Shown: piece by piece, positions 1 through 5,086 of the stretch | Layout: each line of letters opens with the position of its first letter | How positions within the stretch are numbered: the first letter of the stretch is position 1 | Origin: an uncultured Akkermansia sp. | Lineage (GTDB): Bacteria > Verrucomicrobiota > Verrucomicrobiia > Verrucomicrobiales > Akkermansiaceae | Assembly: GCA_904501955.1 (NCBI GenBank) | Contig: CAJGCY010000171.1 | Location: forward strand, 1-5,201 | Length of the DNA: 5,201 nucleotides | Reading direction: 5' to 3' | The notes under the pieces: generated by a model | What the model was told of the DNA's origin: nothing | Database searches by the model: none | The model's input: only the letters and a program-made list of their open reading frames with translations | Made by a program: the position numbers and the translations under genes

Positions 1-16
1 AAAAAAGAAAATTGAG

Positions 17-150
17 CCCGGAGCGACGGAGCGAAGCGACGCAGCGTAGGCCGACATATAATGGCGAGGACCGGCGAGCCACGGCGTAGCAAGCGAGCGC
101 AGCGAGACGCGAAGCCGGGAGCGAAGCGGAGCTCCGAGCCGTTGTGGACG
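17..150. repeat. Low-complexity AGCG-rich intergenic repeat tract
   Basis: This stretch is built from short irregular iterations of AGCG, GCGA and GAGC (for example GGAGCGACGGAGCGAAGCGA at 20-39 and GGGAGCGAAGCGGAGCTCCG at 118-137). It is strongly purine-rich on the plus strand and much richer in GC than the AT-rich DNA on either side. An open frame crosses it from an ATG at 61, but that ATG has no ribosome binding site and the translation is a run of R, K, S, A and G caused by the iteration, so I do not treat it as a gene. A TATAAT at 57-62 has no recognisable -35 partner. It is probably a dispersed non-coding repeat or a degenerate recombination product. I do not recognise the family. Confidence 0.5.
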
Positions 151-165
151 CGTGTTTTTGGTGTT

Positions 166-194
166 TGCGGCATTTTGAAACAATGCGGCATTTT
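166..194. repeat. Direct repeat of TGCGGCATTTT
   Basis: The 11-mer TGCGGCATTTT occurs at 166-176 and again at 184-194, 18 bases apart start to start. ATGCGGCATTT recurs at 1886-1896 in the gap upstream of ispE, and the close variant ATGCGGAATTT lies at 3492-3502 upstream of guaB. All four lie outside genes. Whether this is a functional motif or a compositional habit of the intergenic DNA cannot be decided from one window. Confidence 0.4.
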
Positions 195-210
195 TGCGCC
201 ACGCTTTATG

Positions 211-316
211 CCACCCCTCCGGGGTTCGCATTTGTTTTTTTGGGGCGGTTCCCGGGGTTCCGCCCCTCGCGGGGCTCTACCGCCGGGCTATTTTATACCG
301 CCCCTCCGGGGCTCTA
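211..316. repeat. Cluster of three CCCCTCCGGGG-type hairpin repeats
   Basis: Three short GC-rich palindromes lie in tandem with T-rich spacers: CCCCTCCGGGG at 214-224, CCCCTCGCGGGG at 263-274 and CCCCTCCGGGG at 301-311. Copies two and three share a longer context (CCGCCCCTC followed by GGGGCTCTA, at 260-279 and 298-316). Copy two also pairs with an upstream GGGGCGG (242-248) through CCGCCCC (260-266), around an inner CCCGGG. Each copy can form a small stem-loop in DNA or RNA. In the frame that crosses them the copies read PPLRGS or a variant, which shows that the reading frame there comes from the repeat. They resemble dispersed intergenic palindromic elements of the REP/BIME type in general structure. 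No transposase is nearby. Confidence 0.6.
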
Positions 317-376
317 ATTTAGGCTCGCTTGCGCTCGCAAATTATACAAAAAATTCCCCTCCAACTTCCGATTTAT

Positions 377-414
377 CGAGCTGTTTGAAATCACCTGAAA
401 ATTTAAACAGCGCG
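377..414. repeat. Interrupted inverted repeat upstream of lemA
   Basis: GCTGTTT (380-386) pairs with AAACAGC (405-411). The pairing extends outward past one mismatch (CG 377-378 with CG 413-414) and inward, after a bulged G387, through AAAT (388-391) with ATTT (401-404), leaving a 9-base loop. No T-tract follows on either strand, so it is not a simple terminator. Its right arm lies where a -35 element would sit for the TAATAT at 429-434, so it could be an operator for lemA or a leader-type hairpin. Function is inferred only from position. Confidence 0.4.
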
Positions 415-428
415 ATGGGAAATGCGCC

Positions 429-434
429 TAATAT
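429..434 (+). promoter_or_regulatory. Possible -10 box for lemA
   Basis: TAATAT at 429-434 is a fair -10 hexamer about 50 bases before the chosen lemA start. No good -35 is visible: the bases 17-18 upstream read AAACAG/AACAGC and form the right arm of the inverted repeat at 377-414. This is the only plausible promoter in the immediate upstream DNA and is weakly supported. Confidence 0.22.
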
Positions 435-483
435 ATAGACTAACTCCTTGAAAAGGCGGTGGGTAGGGAGTAGAAACGGTGGC

Positions 484-1023
484 ATGGAGTATGTTGTCGC
501 ATTAACATTGTTGGTGGCGCTGGGGGCGTGGGTGGTATCCGCGTATTTGCGCTTGTTTCACTTATATGAGCGGGTGCAGGGGGCGTGGAGCCGGTGGAGT
601 GACGCCACTCGCCACCGTAATGAATGCCTGGGGGATTTTGTGCAGGTGTTCGCGGCCTACCTGCCACAGGGGGATATATTGCCGCGAGATATGCGGCGCT
701 GGGCTGCGGATTCCGCGCGTGCCTTGGTGGCGGCACCGGCAGCACCGCGTTGCGGTAATTTGGCGAACTTAGCATCCGCCGAGCGGCATTTACGCCGCGT
801 GGTCAGCCACTCCGTGCATACACTGGAGACCACGCAGACCATGCGTGATGATGCCCGTTTGCAAGAGTTGAGTCACGCTGTTTCGGTGGCGCTGTACCGT
901 CAGGAAGAGCTGGCCGGATTCTACAACCGCTCCGTAGCGGAGTACAATACGGCATTAGCGGCCCCCGGCGGCAAATTGCTGGGTGGCTTGTTCGGATTTT
1001 GTCCCGCAGCCAGCGTGAGATAG
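484..1023 (+). CDS. Divergent LemA-family membrane-anchored protein
   Basis: This 179-residue protein has one N-terminal membrane segment (about residues 3-22, VVALTLLVALGAWVVSAYL) followed by a helical domain. The family is recognised from the C-terminal signature (YNRSVAEYNTALAAPGGKLL, then GGLFGF, residues 147-172), which matches the LemA pattern YN-x-V-x-x-YN ... L-x-GLFGF, from the preceding QEELAGFYNR, and from RVQGAWSRW (residues 30-38) after the membrane helix. Length is normal for LemA. The usual QLKRRxDLIPNLVxTVKxYA block is badly eroded here (RHRNECLGDFVQVFAAY, residues 43-59). I chose the ATG at 484 because a purine-rich AGGGAG (465-470) precedes it and translation then begins directly at the membrane helix; a TTG at 448 would add 12 residues but has no ribosome binding site. 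LemA proteins are widespread, probably with the C-terminal domain outside the membrane, and their function is poorly known. The gene stands alone and converges on hpf. Confidence 0.8.
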   Translation: MEYVVALTLLVALGAWVVSAYLRLFHLYERVQGAWSRWSDATRHRNECLGDFVQVFAAYLPQGDILPRDMRRWAADSARALVAAPAAPRCGNLANLASAERHLRRVVSHSVHTLETTQTMRDDARLQELSHAVSVALYRQEELAGFYNRSVAEYNTALAAPGGKLLGGLFGFCPAASVR

Positions 1024-1030
1024 GCAAATA

Positions 1031-1065
1031 CAAAACCCCCGCCGGCAGCGGACTGCGGGCGGGGG
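1031..1065 (-). terminator. Rho-independent terminator of hpf
   Basis: CCCCCGCCGGCAG (1036-1048) and CTGCGGGCGGGGG (1053-1065) form a 13-bp stem with one mismatch and a 4-base loop. Read on the minus strand, the stem is followed by TTTTG then TATTTG, so it terminates hpf, whose stop lies 23 bases before it. On the plus strand the stem is followed by TGAAAAG with no T-run, so it should be a poor terminator for the converging lemA, although the stem could still protect that mRNA's 3' end. Confidence 0.8.
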
Positions 1066-1088
1066 TGAAAAGTGACGGGGCTGGGCTA

Positions 1089-1691
1089 TCAGGCCTTGAG
1101 CTCGTTGCCGAGTTCAATGATGGAGTACTCGCCCTCGCGCAGGCGGTACACAATCTGCAGCACATTGCGGCGTGCGTTGCGATACAGCACAAAGGGTTTG
1201 CCGGAAATCTCCAGCTCCATGATGGCGTCCTCCTTGTACATGGTCTTGAGCTCGTAGCCCTCGCGGGTGATGCGCACCGGCTTCGGGTCCTCCGGAGCGT
1301 CGAAGTCCTCGTAATCCAGTACCTCCTCATCGTAAACCTTCTCTTCCAGCTTGCGGATGCTCTTGGAGCGGTGCGGGCGGAAGTGCTTCATGAGGCGGGT
1401 CTTATGCTTGCGCATACGGCGCATGATCTTGGTGACGGTCTCATCAATAGCCGCATAGAGGTCAGCACCAACGGTAGACGCCTGAATGGTGATGTGATCC
1501 GCGCAGAATAGCACGATTTCCGCCACCTGACGGTCCTTTTGTACATCCACTACCACACGAGCCTCCACGATTTTCGGATAGTCGATGTGAATACCCTGAA
1601 TCTTCTTGGTTGCGAACTCGCGAATTGCATCCGTTACTTCAACGTGACGACCGGTTACGACAATGTTAGTGTCAACATTCGATGTCTGCAT
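1089..1691 (-). CDS. hpf: Long-form ribosome hibernation promoting factor
   Basis: The 200-residue product matches the long HPF/RaiA (YfiA) family. This cytoplasmic factor binds the 30S subunit in stationary phase or stress and pairs ribosomes into inactive 100S dimers. The N-terminal ribosome-binding domain covers about residues 7-105: TGRHVEVTDAIREFATKKI, then a beta strand (IVEARVVVDVQK) and the typical DLYAAIDETVTKIMRRMRKHK helix with its basic RxxRKHKTRL tail. An acidic linker (about 115-137, rich in E and D) leads to the C-terminal dimerisation domain (about 138-194: VRITREGYELKTM, then AIMELEISGKPFVLYRNA and VYRLREGEYSIIEL). That second domain is what separates long HPF from short HPF and YfiA. 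The ATG is certain: AAGGAGGT (minus strand, 1699-1706) lies 7 bases before it. The gene is monocistronic, with its own promoter and terminator. Confidence 0.95.
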   Translation of the reverse strand: MQTSNVDTNIVVTGRHVEVTDAIREFATKKIQGIHIDYPKIVEARVVVDVQKDRQVAEIVLFCADHITIQASTVGADLYAAIDETVTKIMRRMRKHKTRLMKHFRPHRSKSIRKLEEKVYDEEVLDYEDFDAPEDPKPVRITREGYELKTMYKEDAIMELEISGKPFVLYRNARRNVLQIVYRLREGEYSIIELGNELKA

Positions 1692-1728
1692 GGTTGGTAC
1701 CTCCTTCTATGTTTTTGGTTGTTTCAGA

Positions 1729-1763
1729 TTGCAGAGGTAACGCAAGTATGCGCCTTTCTGCAA
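1729..1763 (-). promoter_or_regulatory. Stem-loop at the start of the hpf leader
   Basis: TTGCAGA (1729-1735) and TCTGCAA (1757-1763) are perfect inverted arms. Inside them GG (1736-1737) pairs with CC (1753-1754) across a TT bulge, and CGC (1741-1743) pairs with GCG (1750-1752) beyond a TAA bulge, leaving a 6-base loop. If transcription starts about 7 bases after the putative -10 at 1771-1776, the hpf mRNA would begin almost exactly at this hairpin, about 50 bases before its Shine-Dalgarno. A 5'-terminal stem like this could stabilise the mRNA or control it. It resembles no riboswitch I know. Confidence 0.45.
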
Positions 1764-1770
1764 TACTCAT

Positions 1771-1799
1771 ACTATACCCATGTTCCCAGAAAAGCAATA
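1771..1799 (-). promoter_or_regulatory. Putative hpf promoter
   Basis: On the minus strand TATAGT (plus-strand ACTATA, 1771-1776) serves as a -10. The -35 is either TATTGC (1794-1799, spacer 17) or TTGCTT (1792-1797, spacer 15). The DNA further upstream is an A/T-tract region (1798-1840) that could act as an UP element. The predicted start near 1764 gives a leader of about 73 bases. The -35 match is weak. Confidence 0.4.
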
Positions 1800-1903
1800 A
1801 AAAAATGCTTAATTTTTCATTATTTTTTTTGCGGGATAAAAAGCGGGGAGTTCCCATGATGGCTAAGGTGCTCATTACTATGCGGATGCGGCATTTATGC
1901 GGG

Positions 1904-1935
1904 CTGCGGGGAATTTTGCTTATTTTTTCCCGCAG
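1904..1935. repeat. Hairpin with CTGCGGG/CCCGCAG arms
   Basis: CTGCGGG (1904-1910) pairs with CCCGCAG (1929-1935), extended inward by a G-T wobble and two A-T pairs. The loop is T-rich. There is no T-run after it on the plus strand, and on the minus strand the arm is followed by CCCGCATAAATGCC, so it is not an obvious terminator. It lies about 120 bases upstream of the predicted ispE start, outside the expected transcript. Its role is unknown. Confidence 0.4.
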
Positions 1936-2055
1936 TGGTGCAGGGAGGTGCAAAAATGTTGCTTTTGGGGTGGCGGAAGGCTCCTTTTATGCCGGCAATA
2001 AGGCTGAGTTCTCGCCGGTAGAAGGGCAAAAAACGGGCAATGCAATGAATTTGGC

Positions 2056-2084
2056 TTCACATGGGCGTTTTTTTCGTGTAGAAT
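2056..2084 (+). promoter_or_regulatory. ispE promoter predicting a leaderless mRNA
   Basis: TTCACA (2056-2061) and TAGAAT (2079-2084) are close to the sigma-70-type consensus, with an ideal 17-base spacer. The spacer includes a run of seven T. The -10 ends six bases before the ispE ATG, so transcription should start at or within a base or two of the A of that ATG. The intervening GCGCGC leaves no room for a Shine-Dalgarno. Confidence 0.6.
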
Positions 2085-2090
2085 GCGCGC

Positions 2091-2930
2091 ATGACCACGT
2101 ACAGCGCACCGGCAAAAATCAATCTCTCCCTGCGAGTTTTGGGCAAGCGAGAGGATGGCTATCACAATGTGGACCTCCTGATGGCAAAGCTTGATTTGGA
2201 GGATAAGCTGGACTTCCACAACTCCAGAACCACCACCCTGTTGTGCGATAATGCATCCATTCCGACGGATGAAAATAACTTGGTAATCAAGGCTGTGCGT
2301 GAGTTTGAGAAGGCATACGGCCGCAAGGCAAAGCAGCGCATTACGCTCACCAAGAACATCCCCTTCGGGGCGGGCTTGGGCGGTGGCTCGGCAGATGCTG
2401 CCGTCACGCTCCGTGCTGTGAATGAAATCATCGGCACCAATTACAGTGAAGAAGAGCTGCAAGCCATGGCTGCCGCCATCGGCAGTGATGTGCCTTTCTT
2501 CCTGAACCCCGTGGTCAGCCGCTGCACGGGCAGGGGGGAGATTGTCACCCCCGTGCCGGAGCTCGCCGGGTGGAGCAGCCCCATCGTGCTCATCAAACCG
2601 CAGTTTGCCGTATCCACCCCCAGCGCCTACCGTGGTCTGAACGGCGCTCACCGCATGAAGGGCGTGAATTACGGTGCCCAGATGGTGGATGATATCAAGC
2701 TGGTCAATGAGTTGGAGCGTGCGGTCTTCACCAAGTTCCCGGTGCTGGGGCTGTGGAAAATGTGGATGCTCGGGCAGCCCGGCGTGCGTGCTGCACTGAT
2801 GAGTGGCTCCGGCTCTACCCTCTTTGCGCTCACGGAGACCCCGGAGCAGGCTCAGGCTTTGGCAGCTGCTGCCAAGGAGGAGCTGGACCCCACGCTCTGG
2901 ACCTACTGCGGTACGGTGAATCCGCAGTAA
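2091..2930 (+). CDS. ispE: 4-(cytidine 5'-diphospho)-2-C-methyl-D-erythritol kinase
   Basis: IspE phosphorylates the 2-hydroxyl of CDP-methylerythritol with ATP, the fourth step of the MEP route to isopentenyl diphosphate, in the cytoplasm. The 279-residue protein is a complete GHMP-family kinase of normal length. Visible motifs: PAKINLSLRV near the N-terminus with the substrate-binding Lys9; REDGYHNV (20-27); the glycine-rich ATP loop PFGAGLGGGSADAA (91-104); IGSDVPFF (130-137) with the presumed catalytic base Asp133; and the C-terminal SGSGST (238-243) that closes the active site. The ATG at 2091 fits the family N-terminus. It has no Shine-Dalgarno and sits directly behind a -10 box, so a leaderless transcript is likely. 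ruvC follows after 15 bases and is probably cotranscribed. The long open frame antisense to it is a shadow. Confidence 0.96.
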   Translation: MTTYSAPAKINLSLRVLGKREDGYHNVDLLMAKLDLEDKLDFHNSRTTTLLCDNASIPTDENNLVIKAVREFEKAYGRKAKQRITLTKNIPFGAGLGGGSADAAVTLRAVNEIIGTNYSEEELQAMAAAIGSDVPFFLNPVVSRCTGRGEIVTPVPELAGWSSPIVLIKPQFAVSTPSAYRGLNGAHRMKGVNYGAQMVDDIKLVNELERAVFTKFPVLGLWKMWMLGQPGVRAALMSGSGSTLFALTETPEQAQALAAAAKEELDPTLWTYCGTVNPQ

Positions 2931-2945
2931 TGCCACCCTGTGCAG

Positions 2946-3452
2946 ATGAGGGTGCTTTCCATAGATCCCGCCATTCGCAACACCGGTTTTGCCGTATTGG
3001 ACGGCGACCACCGGCAGGCGGTGGCGTTGGAGTACGGCACGCTTTCCCTGCCGCAAAAGTTGCCGCAGAGCGCGTGCCTGCTTGCCATTCATGAGAAAGT
3101 GTGCTCGCTCATTGAGCAATGGCAGCCGGATGAGCTGGCGATAGAGGGCATCATCTACGTGCAATCTCACCGCACGGCTATCTACATGGGCTCTGCACGC
3201 GCCGCCACTGTGCTGGCTGCTGCCCGCTATGACCGCCGCATTATGGAGTACCCGCCCTCATGCGTCAAACTGGCTACCGTAGGGCGGGGCAGTGCCGGTA
3301 AGCAACAGGTCGCGTTCATGATGCGCGCCATGCTCCGCCTTACGGAAACGCCTGCTCCCGACGCAGCGGATGCCCTTGCCATCGGCTTCACTCACTTGGC
3401 TGCCTCGGACCCGCTCAAGGAGCATCTTTTCCGCGAAAGAAAGTACATTTGA
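2946..3452 (+). CDS. ruvC: Crossover junction endodeoxyribonuclease RuvC
   Basis: RuvC is the dimeric metal-dependent nuclease that resolves Holliday junctions after RuvAB branch migration. The 168-residue protein has the RNase H-like fold signature: MRVLSIDPAIRNTGFAVL with Asp7, LAIEGIIYVQSHRTA with Glu67, and PAPDAADALAIGFTH with Asp139 and Asp142. These are the four acidic catalytic residues of the family, close to E. coli positions. The usual FF-x-x-N-x-x-TA stretch is IIYVQSHRTA here, a mild divergence in the junction-binding region. I prefer the ATG at 2946, which gives the classic M-R-x-L-x-I-D start; a GTG at 2940 would add two residues. No Shine-Dalgarno is visible, so translation may depend on ribosomes finishing ispE 15 bases upstream. 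ruvA and ruvB are not in the window; pairing ruvC with ispE instead is uncommon. No terminator is seen before guaB. Confidence 0.95.
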   Translation: MRVLSIDPAIRNTGFAVLDGDHRQAVALEYGTLSLPQKLPQSACLLAIHEKVCSLIEQWQPDELAIEGIIYVQSHRTAIYMGSARAATVLAAARYDRRIMEYPPSCVKLATVGRGSAGKQQVAFMMRAMLRLTETPAPDAADALAIGFTHLAASDPLKEHLFRERKYI

Positions 3453-3514
3453 GCCGAATTTGGCCTCATTTGCCCCAAAAATGCAAAAAAAATGCGGAAT
3501 TTGACAGATTAGGC

Positions 3515-3541
3515 TTGCAAAAGGTCGCCATACGTTATAAT
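3515..3541 (+). promoter_or_regulatory. guaB promoter predicting a leaderless mRNA
   Basis: A perfect TATAAT lies at 3536-3541. The best -35 candidate at usable distance is TTGCAA (3515-3520, spacer 15). A perfect TTGACA at 3501-3506 is 29 bases away and so cannot pair with it in the usual way. An A-tract (3484-3492) upstream could serve as an UP element. The -10 ends seven bases before the guaB ATG, so the transcript should begin at 3548-3549 with no leader. Confidence 0.6.
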
Positions 3542-3548
3542 CTCCGCT

Positions 3549-5003
3549 ATGGCAGAAATTCAGCTTGGACTTACATTTGACGACGTGCTCCTGCTTCCGT
3601 GCTTGAGCACCATTCTTCCCGGCGAGGCCGATCCTTCTTCTCAACTCCTTCCGGGTTTCCCCCTGCGCTTGCCCATTCTCTCCGCTCCGATGGATACCGT
3701 AACGGAGGTGGATATGGCCATTGCCATGGCTCGTGAGGGTGGTCTCGGTGTGATTCACCGTAACAACCGCATCGACGACCAGGCCGCTATGGTGGCTCGC
3801 GTGAAGCGCTTTGAGAACGCTGTGATCACCAAGCCCATCACCGTGACGAGCCAGATGCGCCTCAGCCAGGTGAAGAGCATCATGCTTGAGCACGGCTTCT
3901 CCGGTTTCCCCGTGGTGGATGAGGATAATAAGCTGGAGGGCATCATCACCGGTCGCGATATGCGCGTGTTCGACGGTCATGACTTGGACACCATGAACGT
4001 GGCGGACGTGATGACCCCCATCGGTCGCCTTATCACCGGCGCTCCGAACACCACCCCCGAGGAGGCTCGCAAAATCCTTTACCGTAACCGCATCGAGAAG
4101 CTCCCCCTCGTGGACGAGAAGGGCTGCCTTGCCGGCCTGATTACGGATACCGACATCCGCAAGCGTGAGGCTTTCCAGGAGTCCACCAAGGATGAGTTCG
4201 GCCGCCTGCGTTGCGGTGCTGCCGTAGGTCCGGGCCCGGAGTTCATGGCTCGCGCTCAGGCTGTGGTGGATGCCGGTGCAGACGCTCTGTTCATTGATGC
4301 CGCTACCGGTCACACCAGCCGCGTGCTGCACGTGATTGAGAAGCTGCGTGAGCTCGGCAAGCCCGTTGTTGCCGGTAACGTGGTGACTCAGGACGGCGCT
4401 CGCGACCTCATCTCCGCCGGTGCCAGCGCTATTAAGGTGGGTGTGGGCCCCGGCTCCATCTGCACCACGCGCATCATCTCCGGTGTGGGTATGCCCCAGT
4501 TCACCGCCATTCAGGAGGTGGCAAAGGTTGCCCGCCCTGCCGGCGTGACCGTGATTGCCGACGGCGGTATCCGCTACTCCGGCGACGCTGTGAAGGCTCT
4601 TGCTGCCGGTGCCGACCTCATCATGATGGGTGGCATGCTTGCCGGTTGTGAGGAAAGCCCCGGTGCCGTTGTGCACTACCAGGGCCGTAACTTCAAGACC
4701 TACCGCGGCATGGGCTCTCTGGGCGCTATGCGTGCCGGCTCCGGTGACCGCTACGGTCAGAACGGCAGCGGTAAGATGGTGGCTGAGGGTGTGGAGGCTC
4801 GCGTGCCCTACAAGGGTATGCTGGCGGACGTTATCTTCCAGCTTGTGGGCGGCCTGCGCTCCGGTATGGGCTACCTCGGCGCCAAGACGCTGCAGGAGCT
4901 CCGCGACCACGCTCGCTTCGTGCAGATTACCTCCGGTGGTCTGCAGGAAAGCCACCCGCACGATGTTACCATCACTCAGGACCCCGGCAACTACAGCCGC
5001 TAA
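3549..5003 (+). CDS. guaB: Inosine-5'-monophosphate dehydrogenase
   Basis: GuaB oxidises IMP to XMP with NAD+, the committed step of guanine nucleotide synthesis, in the cytoplasm. The 484-residue protein is full length: LGLTFDDVLLLP at the start, catalytic-barrel residues SAPMDTVTE (45-53), two CBS domains inserted at about 93-150 and 155-212, then the second half of the barrel. The catalytic loop is GVGPGSICTTR with Cys305; IADGGIRYSGD (336-346) and MMGGMLAGCEESPG (359-372) bind the IMP phosphate; the mobile flap has GSGDRYGQ with Arg401 and Tyr402; and the C-terminus has the conserved QESHPHDVTITQ. The NAD-site loop is DAATGHT (250-256) where DxxHGHS is more usual in bacteria. The CBS domains are normally regulatory sites for adenine or guanine nucleotides. 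It has no Shine-Dalgarno and its own promoter, and is followed by a strong terminator. guaA is not in the window. Confidence 0.97.
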   Translation: MAEIQLGLTFDDVLLLPCLSTILPGEADPSSQLLPGFPLRLPILSAPMDTVTEVDMAIAMAREGGLGVIHRNNRIDDQAAMVARVKRFENAVITKPITVTSQMRLSQVKSIMLEHGFSGFPVVDEDNKLEGIITGRDMRVFDGHDLDTMNVADVMTPIGRLITGAPNTTPEEARKILYRNRIEKLPLVDEKGCLAGLITDTDIRKREAFQESTKDEFGRLRCGAAVGPGPEFMARAQAVVDAGADALFIDAATGHTSRVLHVIEKLRELGKPVVAGNVVTQDGARDLISAGASAIKVGVGPGSICTTRIISGVGMPQFTAIQEVAKVARPAGVTVIADGGIRYSGDAVKALAAGADLIMMGGMLAGCEESPGAVVHYQGRNFKTYRGMGSLGAMRAGSGDRYGQNGSGKMVAEGVEARVPYKGMLADVIFQLVGGLRSGMGYLGAKTLQELRDHARFVQITSGGLQESHPHDVTITQDPGNYSR

Positions 5004-5021
5004 AGCCCTGGTTGACGCATC

Positions 5022-5076
5022 TTTTGCAAACAAAACGGCTCGTTGCTTCCCGCAGCGAGCCGTTTTGTTTGCAAAA
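5022..5076. terminator. Bidirectional terminator after guaB
   Basis: Two 25-base arms (5022-5046 and 5052-5076) are complementary except for one mismatch and enclose the loop TTCCC. The GC-rich core is ACGGCTCG with CGAGCCGT, flanked by CAAACAAA and TTTTGTTTG. Because the flanks also pair, both strands present a core stem followed by a T-rich tail. It should stop guaB transcription 19 bases past its stop codon and any transcript coming from the right. Confidence 0.9.
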
Positions 5077-5086
5077 ATAATCATCG

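Larger units (their letters stand above)
1692..2090. other. 399-base divergent intergenic region between hpf and ispE
   Basis: This gap contains, in order, the hpf Shine-Dalgarno and leader hairpin, the hpf promoter, an A/T-rich block (1790-1840), an ATGCGGCATTT copy at 1886-1896, a hairpin at 1904-1935 and the ispE promoter. One open frame from ATG 1856 or 1859 has a GGGGAG upstream, but it runs into ispE in another frame to 2194 and its translation shows no domain, so I do not call it. I see no tRNA or recognised RNA gene here. Confidence 0.6.

Noticed and set aside
57..62. Perfect TATAAT inside the AGCG tract as a promoter
   Set aside because: No -35-like hexamer lies at 15-19 bases upstream, and no credible gene follows it closely.
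242..266. GGGGCGG/CCGCCCC stem as a terminator
   Set aside because: There is no T-run after the stem on either strand; the seven Ts lie before it on the plus strand.
61..438. Plus-strand open frame of 125 codons in the upstream gap
   Set aside because: It crosses the AGCG tract and the CCCCTCCGGGG repeats. Its translation is low-complexity with PPLRGS-type repeats that come from the palindromes, it has no Shine-Dalgarno, and it shows no recognisable domain.
1672..1953. Minus-strand frame overlapping the start of hpf
   Set aside because: It covers the hpf promoter and leader, overlaps the hpf start in a different frame, and has no homology that I can recognise.
1682..2194. Plus-strand frame, in particular a small gene from ATG 1856
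   Set aside because: A GGGGAG precedes the ATG, but the frame runs across the ispE promoter and 100 bases into ispE in another frame, and the peptide has no recognisable features.
1920..3170. Minus-strand open frame of 416 codons
   Set aside because: It is antisense to all of ispE and part of ruvC, is low in protein-like features, and ends inside a promoter region.
3453..3548. Purine riboswitch or PurR-like operator upstream of guaB
   Set aside because: The gap is only 96 bases, the predicted transcript has no leader, and no purine-aptamer core or palindromic operator is visible.
3258..5084. Minus-strand open frame of 608 codons
   Set aside because: It is exactly antisense to guaB, histidine- and alanine-rich, and has no domain. 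It arises from the GC-rich third positions of guaB.
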